Shown: positions 44,411 to 52,640 of the stretch, one piece after another | Layout: each line of letters starts with the position of its first letter | Position numbering within the stretch: position 1 is the stretch's first letter | Assembly (NCBI RefSeq): GCF_036492425.1 | Contig: NZ_AP025292.1 | Coordinates: forward strand, 620,001 to 684,000 | Reading direction: 5' to 3' | Length of the DNA: 64,000 nt | DNA from: Persicobacter psychrovividus | GTDB taxonomy: Bacteria; Bacteroidota; Bacteroidia; Cytophagales; Cyclobacteriaceae | Notes under the pieces: model-generated | What the model saw: only the letters and a program-made list of their open reading frames with translations | The model's database searches: none | What the model was told of the DNA's origin: nothing | Made by a program: the position numbers and the translations under genes

Positions 44411-44698
44411 TTACTTCGATGAGGCCTTTTTTAAAAAATCATTCTCAACTTGAAGTTGTCCTATTTTAGAGTATAATTTATTTAACGCTCCTTCATGATC
44501 AGATTCCTGCTTGATAGCCTTACTCCCTTTTTCAAAAACACTCGATGCATTCTCCAAAAAAAGTTGTTTCCATTGGCCAATCTGTGCAGGACTGATTTCA
44601 TATTTCTGACAAAGTTCCGCTGTGCTTTGTTGTTCTTTGATCGCTTCAAGTGCTACCTTGGCTTTAAACTTGGGGCTAAATTTTCTTCTGCTTTTCAT
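44411..44698 (-). CDS. IS3-family transposase OrfA (HTH DNA-binding protein)
   Basis: This encodes 95 residues with an N-terminal helix-turn-helix (KFKAKVALEAIKEQQSTAEL) and a C-terminal leucine-zipper-like coiled coil (LNKLYSKIGQLQVENDFLKK). It binds the IS ends. It stops at 44411, before the OrfB frame, and contains the slip site near its end. Confidence 0.92.
   Translation of the reverse strand: MKSRRKFSPKFKAKVALEAIKEQQSTAELCQKYEISPAQIGQWKQLFLENASSVFEKGSKAIKQESDHEGALNKLYSKIGQLQVENDFLKKASSK
44426..44432 (-). promoter_or_regulatory. Programmed -1 frameshift site A_AAA_AAG
   Basis: On the minus strand the orfA codons read TTA AAA AAG, giving the canonical A AAA AAG heptamer. A -1 slip continues into the orfB frame (AAA GGC CTC ATC), so an OrfAB fusion would be made. 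Confidence 0.8.
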
Positions 44699-44756
44699 TG
44701 ATTTACAAGTTAGTATATTATTTTAACTTGCTGTCTGAATTGTTGGGGTAATTATA

Positions 44757-44868
44757 GATTGAACACGGTTAAAACCTGTGCTGCTTCGTCATCGGATAAA
44801 TGTTGGCATTGAACTAATGCTTCAGGGCTAACATCTCCTGCAATGGTCGCTAATAATGCTTTTGACAT
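44757..44868 (-). pseudogene. TM2-like gene, 5' fragment before the IS insertion
   Basis: These bases encode MSKALLATIAGDVSPEALVQ and about 17 more residues up to VLTVFN, paralogous to the start of the gene at 42663. The IS follows at once. The start codon is at 44868. Confidence 0.88.
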
Positions 44869-44954
44869 AAAGGTAGATTTACTATTAAAAAAAGAATAAG
44901 GTTAAAAGTAATTTATTTCACTCAAATGTCAATACGAATGGGGGGTGTTGAAAC

Positions 44955-44989
44955 AAAAAAATCCAAAACAGCGGACTGTTTTGGATTTT
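44955..44989 (-). terminator. Rho-independent terminator of the second DEAD-box gene
   Basis: On the minus strand the stem ATCCAAAACA / TGTTTTGGAT is followed by seven T residues. Confidence 0.85.
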
Positions 44990-45011
44990 AAGTGGGTATT
45001 CAAAAAGAAGT

Positions 45012-46289
45012 TTATTCTGCTTTTCGAGGGCGTTTGTTGTAGTTTCCTCTTGGCTTACGGCTGCCTCCTTTGTTGCCACCACCATTGCGGTTGCCTCCTC
45101 GGTGGCCGCCACCGTTTCCTCTTCTTTCAGTAGAGTAGGAAGGTTGTTCACCGTAAGTTTCTGGCAATGGAACTTTCACGACTTCCTTCTCGATCAGTTC
45201 CTCGATACGACGGAATTTGCCGCAATCACGTGGGTTGATCAAAGTAACGGCATATCCTTTACGTTCAGCACGGGCTGTACGTCCAACACGGTGGACGTAA
45301 TCTTCTGGGTCGTTAGGCACATCATAATTGATCACCATCGATACATCATCAATATCAATACCCCGTGAAACAATATCGGTCGCTACCAAAACCTGGAACT
45401 GCTTGTTCTTGAAGTCCTGCATGATTTGCTCACGCTCACGTTGTTCAAGGTCAGACTGAAACGGTTCGGCCTTAAGCCCCCATTTTTTCATGTCTTTGGC
45501 CAGTTCTTTTACCTTAATTTTGGTGCCACAGAAAACAAATACCGTAGGTAATTTCTCTTCATTACCCACCAAAATACCTTTAAGGATATTGGCCTTCTGA
45601 TTGTCAAAAGCCATATACGCGCCCTGTAAAACACCTTCGGCAGTCGTTGAAACTTTAAAAGTGATTTCCTCAGGATCCTGAAGGATTTTCTTCGCTAATC
45701 CACGAATTTTTGGTGGCATGGTCGCCGAGAACATCAAGGTTTGGCGTTCTTTAGGTAGCTTACTGACAATATTGCTAATGTCTTCCTGAAAGCCCATATC
45801 GAGCATACGGTCAGCTTCGTCAAGCACCAAAAATTTCAGGTCATCTGTTTTTAGATAGCCTTGGTTAAAGTGCTGAATCAAACGGCCTGGTGTCGCAACA
45901 ATGATGTCGGCACCATTTTTAATGGCATTACGCTGTTTTTCCCAGTTGCCCACATCGCTTCCGCCATAAATGGCCACAGTACTAAGTGGAGCAAAATAGC
46001 TCATCCCCTCCAGTTGCTGGTCAATTTGTATTGCCAATTCGCGGGTAGGGGCAATAATGATACAGCTCACAGAATTACTTTTGGGTGCATCGCCTTCTAA
46101 AAGTAGGTGCATCACAGGCAATAAATAGGCGGCAGTTTTTCCTGTTCCTGTTTGTGCACAGGCAATAAGGTCTTTTCCTTCGATGGCCAAAGGAATGGCC
46201 GCTTCCTGGATCGGTGTGGCATCTTGATATCCCATTGCCTGAATGGCGTCTTCAATGTTGGGATTCAGATTAAAGTCTGTAAATTTCAA
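45012..46289 (-). CDS. DEAD-box ATP-dependent RNA helicase with RGG-rich tail
   Basis: This cytoplasmic RNA helicase of 425 residues has all motifs: Q motif (ATPIQEAAIP), I AQTGTGKT, Ia PTRELA, TPGR, II DEAD, III SAT, IV VFVFCGT, V TDIVSRGIDI and VI HRVGRTARA. The C-terminus is Gly/Arg/Asn-rich (GGHRGGNRNGGGNKGG), a probable RNA-binding RGG-type tail. It differs from the helicase at 31354 in both tail and core. It may be a cold-adaptation or ribosome-assembly helicase of the RhlE/DeaD type. Its 5' leader region contains a perfect hairpin (46352-46374). Confidence 0.9.
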   Translation of the reverse strand: MKFTDFNLNPNIEDAIQAMGYQDATPIQEAAIPLAIEGKDLIACAQTGTGKTAAYLLPVMHLLLEGDAPKSNSVSCIIIAPTRELAIQIDQQLEGMSYFAPLSTVAIYGGSDVGNWEKQRNAIKNGADIIVATPGRLIQHFNQGYLKTDDLKFLVLDEADRMLDMGFQEDISNIVSKLPKERQTLMFSATMPPKIRGLAKKILQDPEEITFKVSTTAEGVLQGAYMAFDNQKANILKGILVGNEEKLPTVFVFCGTKIKVKELAKDMKKWGLKAEPFQSDLEQREREQIMQDFKNKQFQVLVATDIVSRGIDIDDVSMVINYDVPNDPEDYVHRVGRTARAERKGYAVTLINPRDCGKFRRIEELIEKEVVKVPLPETYGEQPSYSTERRGNGGGHRGGNRNGGGNKGGSRKPRGNYNKRPRKAE

Positions 46290-46351
46290 ATCCTATTGGT
46301 TAATAAGTTCTTATTGGTCCATAGGGATAAATCTCAAGACCCCCTGGACGG

Positions 46352-46374
46352 TTCTGGTGTTTTGTACCAGAACA
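46352..46374. promoter_or_regulatory. Perfect 8-bp inverted repeat upstream of helicase gene
   Basis: GTTCTGGT / ACCAGAAC with a 7-nt loop lies 63 bp before the helicase start on the minus strand. It could be a leader RNA hairpin or an operator; only its symmetry supports it. Confidence 0.4.
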
Positions 46375-46712
46375 CTGTCAAATCATCAGTTTTTTAATAG
46401 CTAAGGGTTGTCCTTGCTATGTTGTCTTTGTTTTTCATCTTAAACGAAAGAACAATACTTGCAATGTAGTGATTTAGAATTAAATTATAGAATGCTTTTG
46501 AATACGAAATGTAATTGGTGTGGTATTCGATGGATTAAAAATGGTCATCAGTTTGAATAAAAAGAGTGCCTGAGTGATTTTTAGGTGCTTTTTGTCGGTG
46601 TTTCAAACAATTTTTGGCTTTGAGCCCTTTATTAATTAGAGTAAAATAAAGGGAAAAAGAAGGTCAGGGGTGATATGCCAAGGGCCTTTTTTTGTGGCGC
46701 TGGCTTAAAAAA

Positions 46713-46748
46713 TACAAAGCCTGACTGGTCGGATTGCAGTCAGGCTTC
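46713..46748 (-). terminator. Rho-independent terminator of the PorE-like gene
   Basis: On the minus strand the stem AAGCCTGACTG / CAGTCAGGCTT is followed by a T-rich tail. Confidence 0.8.
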
Positions 46749-46829
46749 ATTGAGTTATTTGCCTTCTAATTGTAATGAATTACGCAATTGATTTTCAAGA
46801 GTTTTTAAATCCTTGATTCTTCTTACAGA

Positions 46830-48908
46830 TTACCACCTGCTGGGGTCATTTTCATCATTCTTTCGATGGTCTTCTGCGGAAGCGTCCCTGTAAATCTCAA
46901 ACTCCACCCGACGGTTCAGTACGCGGTCGGCTTCGGTTTTTTCTTCAACGAGTGGCTTTTGTGCGCCGTAGCCTATCGCTTCGATACGGTCGCTTTTAAT
47001 GCCGCCAAAGTATTCAATATAGTCTTTGATAGCATCGGCACGTTTTTGTGACAGCTCGATGTTGGCCTGTTTGTTTCCTTTGGTATCGGTATGTCCTGCA
47101 ATTTTTAGTTTGAAGGAAGGGTTGTCGAGCAGGAAGTTGCCAATTTTATCCAAATCATAATACATGGCAGATTTCAGCTCAAAGGAATTATTATCGAACA
47201 CCACCGACTCAAACTGCATTCTTGAGGAGATTGGCCGTGTAGCATCGGTAAAATTGGTATCACCTTGCAGGGTGAAAATCTTCTCTATCCTGAAAAATTC
47301 ATCGCCCTGAATGACCATCAGGTATTTTCGTTCGTTGATCAGGTCAAATTCATAGGTACCGTCATCCCTGAGGTATTTTGGTGCAATTTCAACGCCTTTG
47401 TCGAGGTCTATAATGGATACAATACCATCGTTAAATGGCGTGTTGCTTAGCGAATCCAATAACTGGCCTTTCAGTTTGGTTGTGGCCAGGGGCTGTGCTT
47501 CCATGGGCAGCGGAAAGGAATAGAGGTCGAGATTTTTCATGTTGTTCTCGATGGATTTCGCATAGTACAGGTTTTTGGCTTCTTTATCTATGGTGAAGTA
47601 GAACTCTGAACCACGGCCATTGACGAGTGGCCCAATATTCTGGGGCTCGGTCCATTGTTTGTTTTTCAGGTGGTATGCCTTATAAATATCGAATTCCCCA
47701 AAATTAATCAGTTGCCCACTTGAACTATAATAAAGAACATTGTATTCAGGATGGATAAATGGGCTGACTTCACTGCCCCTTGTGTTGATGTTCGGGCCGA
47801 GGTTTTTGGCTTTACTCCACTGGCCGTTTTTATTTTTGGTGGTATAATATAAATCGGACATTCCGAATCCGCCTATACGATCCGAGGCAAAATAGAGCGT
47901 ATCTTCCGTAGGGCTTAGGCTTGGGTGAGATTCCCAGGCGACAGAATTGACATTCTGCCCCAAATTACTGATTTCCCCCCACGTGCTGTCTGCCTGCAAA
48001 TGTGCTACAAACAAATCGCAGTTGCCATAGCTTTGAGGCGTATTACATCTTGAAAAATATATTTTTGAACCATCTCGGGTCAGGAAGGGGGAGCCTTCAT
48101 TGGCGGGTGTATTCAGGCTTTTGACGGGCACAGCTTCATCCCAGTAACCATCTCCAAGGGAGCGGATCATGAATAAATCTTCATTAGGCTCAGGGTCAAA
48201 AGATCGGCGTACGGCATTACGTTGTGAAGTGAAAATCATGGTCTGGTTATCCCACGACATACTTGGCCCATAATCTGACTTATTGGAATTTACATAGAAT
48301 CCCATGTTCAGGTCAATGCCTTGCGGCGGACGGAGGGTGTCTAATTTTTCGCGGAAGGAAATCAGGTCATAATAGTAGTCCAGTGGCACATAATCCTTCG
48401 GCGATCGCCCTGCCATTTTGTAATATTTTGATTGCACCTTCTGGAAATCCACCCCACCATGATGGTGCTTGAGGACCAACTTGTAAAGGCGCTGGGCATC
48501 GTGAAAAGCCCCTTTTTCTTCGGTCAGGTTAGCGAGCCTCCAAAGCCAGTAAGTATCTTTCCTGAAATTGTCAATGCCAAATTTACTGACATACTTCCAT
48601 AACAATGGGTACAATTGCTCAGTTTTACCTGTCTTATCCAACTTTCTTAATCGATTAAGTTGGGACTTATCGGAATAATATCTTACTTTATTCACATTCG
48701 GGAAGGAGAATAATTGATTTATATCAAAATTTTGAGGTTGTTCGCTAACAATCGCAGATTTCTTTTGTCGCTTTTGTGCCACGCCTTCCGAAAAAGGGTG
48801 CAAAATTGACATAAAAAATAGTGCCCAACGAAGGACAGAAGGGGAAAGGCTGACAGTTTGTTGATTATTTGCGTTCATATAGTGCATATTGGCACGTGAA
48901 AAATACAA
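46830..48908 (-). CDS. porE: OmpA-family protein with beta-propeller, PorE-like (T9SS-associated)
   Basis: This is a periplasmic/outer-membrane peptidoglycan-binding protein of about 692 residues. A signal-like hydrophobic segment (WALFFMSILHPFSEGVAQ) precedes a TPR-like part (60-130), WD40-like PD40 propeller repeats at about 205-460 (repeated SMSWDNQTMIFTSQ-type blades such as SPFLTRDGSKIYFSR), a carboxypeptidase-regulatory-like domain at about 478-560 and a C-terminal OmpA domain (IAGHTDTKGNKQANIELSQK ... RRVEFEIYR). The order TPR-propeller-CRD-OmpA is that of PorE, a T9SS component. No lipobox is seen. The ATG at 48878 may be the real start. It is divergent from lon. Confidence 0.75.
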   Translation of the reverse strand: MYFSRANMHYMNANNQQTVSLSPSVLRWALFFMSILHPFSEGVAQKRQKKSAIVSEQPQNFDINQLFSFPNVNKVRYYSDKSQLNRLRKLDKTGKTEQLYPLLWKYVSKFGIDNFRKDTYWLWRLANLTEEKGAFHDAQRLYKLVLKHHHGGVDFQKVQSKYYKMAGRSPKDYVPLDYYYDLISFREKLDTLRPPQGIDLNMGFYVNSNKSDYGPSMSWDNQTMIFTSQRNAVRRSFDPEPNEDLFMIRSLGDGYWDEAVPVKSLNTPANEGSPFLTRDGSKIYFSRCNTPQSYGNCDLFVAHLQADSTWGEISNLGQNVNSVAWESHPSLSPTEDTLYFASDRIGGFGMSDLYYTTKNKNGQWSKAKNLGPNINTRGSEVSPFIHPEYNVLYYSSSGQLINFGEFDIYKAYHLKNKQWTEPQNIGPLVNGRGSEFYFTIDKEAKNLYYAKSIENNMKNLDLYSFPLPMEAQPLATTKLKGQLLDSLSNTPFNDGIVSIIDLDKGVEIAPKYLRDDGTYEFDLINERKYLMVIQGDEFFRIEKIFTLQGDTNFTDATRPISSRMQFESVVFDNNSFELKSAMYYDLDKIGNFLLDNPSFKLKIAGHTDTKGNKQANIELSQKRADAIKDYIEYFGGIKSDRIEAIGYGAQKPLVEEKTEADRVLNRRVEFEIYRDASAEDHRKNDENDPSRW

Positions 48909-49026
48909 TTAACATCTCTACTTTGCAAGATAATGCTTTTGGCACATCCCTTGTCTAATTATTTAAACATCTTTATAAATTTTGCATCTTTTGCAATAAC
49001 TGTCAATATGACATATTAATATATCT

Positions 49027-51504
49027 ATGGATTCACAGAACGACATGTTTCAAAACGCAGTTCTTGTGGGAATGGAAGAAACCGAGAATGGTGAGTTTAT
49101 CTCGATCAACGACGAGATGGATGAGGCTGAGGTGGAAGCAACGACAATTCCTGACGAACTGCCAATCCTGCCAATAAAAAATACAGTACTTTTCCCAGGT
49201 GTGGTAATACCGATCACCGTTGGGCGTGCCAAATCCATTAAATTGGTGAAGGACGCTTACAAAGGAGACCGTACCATTGGGGTGGTAGCTCAAAAAAATA
49301 AAGACGTTGAAGACCCTAAGGTTCATGATTTTTACAATATCGGAACCGTAGCGCGAATCGTAAAAATGCTGGTATTGCCTGATGGTAACACCACCATCAT
49401 TATTCAGGGGATGCGTCGCTTTATGCTTCAGGATATTATTTCTGAAGATCCTTATTTCCAGGCGAAAGTCATCAGCCTGGAGGAGAGCTTCCCTGCAAAA
49501 GAAACAGAAGAAGCGGCCGCTTTGGTGGAAACACTCAAAGATGCTGCGGCAAAAATATTACGCCTGAACCCTGAGATGCCTCAGGAGGCACAGTCGGCGA
49601 TTGAGAATATCGACTCTCCGGCATTCCTTACGCACTTTTTGTCGTCCAACCTTTCAGTGGCAGCAAAAGAGAAGCAGCGTATTTTGGAGACCGACCAAGG
49701 TCGTGAGCGTTCCACATTGCTGTTGGAGTTCATGTCCAAGGATATCCACATGCTGGAGCTGAAAAATGAAATTCAGTCCAAAGTTCACTCTGACCTTGAT
49801 GCGCAGCAGCGGGATTATTTTCTGCGCCAGCAAATGAAAGTTCTTCAGGATGAACTGGGGCAAGGTGGCCCGGAATCTGATGTGAAGAACCTCCGCAAAA
49901 AAGGAGAAGCTAAAAAGTGGCCCAAAGAGGTGAAGGAACACTTCATGAAGGAGCTTGATAAGCTGAGCCGGGTAAACCCTCAGGCACCAGAATACGCGGT
50001 GAATCTGGGTTATGCTGAGTTTATGATCGATTTGCCTTGGGGAGAATTTACCGAAGACAACTTCGACCTTAAGCGTGCCCGTAAAATTTTGGATAAAGAG
50101 CACTATGGCCTTAATAAAGTAAAGGAGCGCATCATTGAGTACCTTGCCGTGCTGAAGTTGAAGCGTGACCTGAAAGGGCCGATTTTGTGTCTTTATGGCC
50201 CTCCTGGTGTGGGAAAAACCTCATTGGGGCGCTCTATAGCGAATGCCTTGGGCCGTGAGTATGTCCGCATGTCGTTGGGTGGTTTGCATGATGAGTCGGA
50301 GGTGCGCGGTCACCGTAAGACTTATATTGGAGCCATGCCAGGGAAAATTTTGCAAAACCTTAAACGTGCCAAAACAGCCAACCCTGTTTTTGTATTGGAT
50401 GAAATTGATAAGGTCAGTGCTGATTTCCGTGGCGATCCTTCGTCCGCTTTATTGGAGGTACTGGACCCAGAGCAGAACAACGCTTTTGTGGATAACTACC
50501 TGGAAATTGGTTTCGACCTTTCCAAGGTATTGTTTATTGCCACCTCAAATTCACTGGAGACCATTCAGCCTGCATTGCGCGACCGTATGGAGATTATTGA
50601 ATTGACAGGCTATACACAGGAAGAGAAAGTTGAAATCTCGAAAAAACACCTGATTCCTAAACAGCGTGAAGAGCACGGCCTGAAGGCTGCTGATATTGCG
50701 ATTAATAAAGGCGCAATCAAAACAGTGATTGACGGTTACACCCGTGAGTCTGGTGTGCGTAGCCTTGAACGCAAGTTGGGTGCGCTTTGCCGTAATGTTG
50801 CCAAATCGGTAGCAATGGAAGAAGAGTATTCAAAAACGATCAATAACGCCCGTGTGGAGGAAATCCTTGGAGCGCAATTGTTTGATAAAGAATTATATGA
50901 AAATAACCGCACTGCTGGCGTAGTAACAGGATTGGCATGGACGCAGGCAGGTGGTGAGATTTTGTTTATTGAGTCGGCGCTTAGTCGAGGAAATGGCAAA
51001 TTGACCCTTTCTGGTCAGTTGGGCGATGTCATGAAAGAATCGGCCATGGCGGCCCTGACTTATCTGAAATCCAATGCAGAGCGTATGGGCATTGATTATC
51101 GTATTTTCAATAATTACGATTTGCATATTCACGTACCTGCAGGTGCGGTGCCTAAGGATGGCCCGTCGGCAGGTATCACTATGCTGACCTCCCTTGCTTC
51201 GGTATTTACCCAGCGAAAAGTGCGTTCCAAACTGGCCATGACTGGCGAGATCACCCTTCGGGGGCAAGTGTTGCCTGTAGGTGGAATTAAGGAGAAGCTT
51301 TTGGCGGCACGTCGGGCGGGGATCAAAGAAATAGTCCTTTGTGAGAAAAACCGTAAAGATGTCGAGGAAATCGAGGTGGAATACATCAGCGACCTGAACA
51401 TCAATTATGTGAAGGAAGCCCGTGAGGTGTTTGATTATGCCTTGCTGGAGGAGAAAGTCAGTGAGCCTATTGATTTCATTCTTGAACAGAAAAAAGAGAA
51501 GTAA
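49027..51504 (+). CDS. lon: ATP-dependent protease Lon
   Basis: This cytoplasmic AAA+ serine protease degrades misfolded and regulatory proteins. It has a LON N-terminal substrate domain (LPILPIKNTVLFPGVVIPIT, to about 230), an AAA module with Walker A GPPGVGKTS at 391-399 and Walker B VFVLDEIDKV, and a protease domain with Ser714 in KDGPSAG and the paired Lys757 in GGIKEKLLAA. At 825 residues it is a typical Lon with an acidic N-terminal extension of about 40 residues. It is divergent from the PorE-like gene and has a terminator before porQ. Confidence 0.97.
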   Translation: MDSQNDMFQNAVLVGMEETENGEFISINDEMDEAEVEATTIPDELPILPIKNTVLFPGVVIPITVGRAKSIKLVKDAYKGDRTIGVVAQKNKDVEDPKVHDFYNIGTVARIVKMLVLPDGNTTIIIQGMRRFMLQDIISEDPYFQAKVISLEESFPAKETEEAAALVETLKDAAAKILRLNPEMPQEAQSAIENIDSPAFLTHFLSSNLSVAAKEKQRILETDQGRERSTLLLEFMSKDIHMLELKNEIQSKVHSDLDAQQRDYFLRQQMKVLQDELGQGGPESDVKNLRKKGEAKKWPKEVKEHFMKELDKLSRVNPQAPEYAVNLGYAEFMIDLPWGEFTEDNFDLKRARKILDKEHYGLNKVKERIIEYLAVLKLKRDLKGPILCLYGPPGVGKTSLGRSIANALGREYVRMSLGGLHDESEVRGHRKTYIGAMPGKILQNLKRAKTANPVFVLDEIDKVSADFRGDPSSALLEVLDPEQNNAFVDNYLEIGFDLSKVLFIATSNSLETIQPALRDRMEIIELTGYTQEEKVEISKKHLIPKQREEHGLKAADIAINKGAIKTVIDGYTRESGVRSLERKLGALCRNVAKSVAMEEEYSKTINNARVEEILGAQLFDKELYENNRTAGVVTGLAWTQAGGEILFIESALSRGNGKLTLSGQLGDVMKESAMAALTYLKSNAERMGIDYRIFNNYDLHIHVPAGAVPKDGPSAGITMLTSLASVFTQRKVRSKLAMTGEITLRGQVLPVGGIKEKLLAARRAGIKEIVLCEKNRKDVEEIEVEYISDLNINYVKEAREVFDYALLEEKVSEPIDFILEQKKEK

Positions 51505-51517
51505 AATAAATATAAAA

Positions 51518-51547
51518 TAACGAGGGGCTTCTCCTCGTTATTTTTTT
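51518..51547 (+). terminator. Rho-independent terminator of lon
   Basis: The stem AACGAGGGG / CTCCTCGTT with a short loop is followed by seven T residues. Confidence 0.88.
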
Positions 51548-51570
51548 GCCTTTGAAGAATTCTTTGCAAA

Positions 51571-52602
51571 TTGTTCTTCATTGGTCATATTAACCTTACC
51601 GATTTGAACACCCGTTTTACCCTCTTTTTTTCAGGACTACTTTTGTTGGTTCAGTATTCCTATGGGCAGTCCCTGAAAGGTGGGGCATATGCATTGCTGA
51701 ATGCGCCATATTCTGCCAAATCTGCGGCGATGGGCACCGTCATGCCCTCCAATTATTTTGATGATGGCGCCGCTTTTGTCAGTAATCCTGCGGCGGCATT
51801 ACCCTCCTTCGATCAGCATTTGGGCATACACTACACCAGCCGATTTGCAGGCATACAGCAGGGGTTGGTCACTTATCAGTTCTCGATGCCCAAAACAGGT
51901 TCGTGGGCAGTGTCGGCACAATATTTACATTTTGGCACAATGCAGGGTTATGACCCGTCGGGAAACCCTGAAGGGACTTTCACCGCAGGCGATTATCTGA
52001 TCGCCATAACCAAGCAGCATCAGGTGGGCAACTTCAGTGTGGGGCTCTCTGCCAAATTTATCAACAGTAAAATCGAAAGCTATGCCGCAAGTGCCATGCT
52101 TTTTGATGCGGGGATTTTGTTTATTCACCCTGAACATGAATTTTCCGCAGGATTGGTGTTGAAGAATTTCGGTTTCAACTTACGGAATTTCGATACCGAG
52201 CCCGTGAATCTCCCATTCGATGTTCAGCTTGGCGCTACTTTCAAGCCCGATCATATGCCTGTGCGTTTTTCTGTGGCGGCGTCTTATTTACCTCATGATG
52301 CCCCCTATCTTGGGCAAAATGAGCAGGAAAATACCACGCTGAAGGATGCTTTCCGCTACTTTAATATCGGTACGGAATTCCTGATTCATAAAAATGTGCA
52401 CCTGATGGCGGGTTATAATCAAGATATTAGAGCATCGCTCGGTTTACAGGACAAAAAAGGTTTGTCAGGTTTCGCCTTCGGAGGGAGAATTCTCGTTAAA
52501 AAATGGACGATCGATTACACTTATGCGGCCTATCATGCTGCTGGTGGAGCACACTTCGTCAGCCTCAGCACCAACCTCTCTCATTTTAAATTTAGAAATT
52601 GA
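51571..52602 (+). CDS. porQ: Type IX secretion system outer-membrane protein PorQ
   Basis: This is an outer-membrane beta-barrel of the PorV/PorQ family that takes part in surface attachment or shuttling of T9SS cargo. The N-terminal part (SLKGGAYALLNAPYSAKSAAMGT) is diagnostic of PorQ. Alternating beta strands (e.g. VGLSAKFINSKIESYAASAM) follow to the end. No ATG is available: the frame opens with TTG at 51571, and a second TTG at 51604 (LNTRFTLFFSGLLLLV) would give a cleaner signal peptide ending near SYGQS. It is the second T9SS-related gene of the window besides the PorE-like protein. Confidence 0.85.
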   Translation: MFFIGHINLTDLNTRFTLFFSGLLLLVQYSYGQSLKGGAYALLNAPYSAKSAAMGTVMPSNYFDDGAAFVSNPAAALPSFDQHLGIHYTSRFAGIQQGLVTYQFSMPKTGSWAVSAQYLHFGTMQGYDPSGNPEGTFTAGDYLIAITKQHQVGNFSVGLSAKFINSKIESYAASAMLFDAGILFIHPEHEFSAGLVLKNFGFNLRNFDTEPVNLPFDVQLGATFKPDHMPVRFSVAASYLPHDAPYLGQNEQENTTLKDAFRYFNIGTEFLIHKNVHLMAGYNQDIRASLGLQDKKGLSGFAFGGRILVKKWTIDYTYAAYHAAGGAHFVSLSTNLSHFKFRN

Positions 52603-52640
52603 TTGATCAGTACAAACTGATTAAATAGAAAATATAGATC

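Larger units (their letters stand above)
43374..44756 (-). mobile_element. Complete IS3-family insertion sequence (1383 bp)
   Basis: Terminal inverted repeats of about 28 bp (TATAATTACCCCAACAATTC... on the right end, TATAATTTCCCCCAATCTTC... on the left) bound two overlapping transposase frames with a slippery site, flanked by a 3-bp GAT duplication. Both frames are intact, so it may still move. It sits inside a TM2-like gene. I would place it in the IS3 family (IS3/IS150-like group) from the transposase motifs; the exact subgroup is not certain. Confidence 0.9.
46290..46829. other. Intergenic region between divergent-to-convergent minus genes
   Basis: It holds a perfect inverted repeat at 46352-46374 near the helicase start, about 330 bases without any recognised feature, and the terminator of the PorE-like gene at 46713-46748. 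No coding frame stands out. Confidence 0.5.

Noticed and set aside
46545-46620. A hairpin-like GAGTGCCT...AGGTGCTTTTT segment as a terminator
   Set aside because: The stem is weak and no plus-strand gene ends before it.
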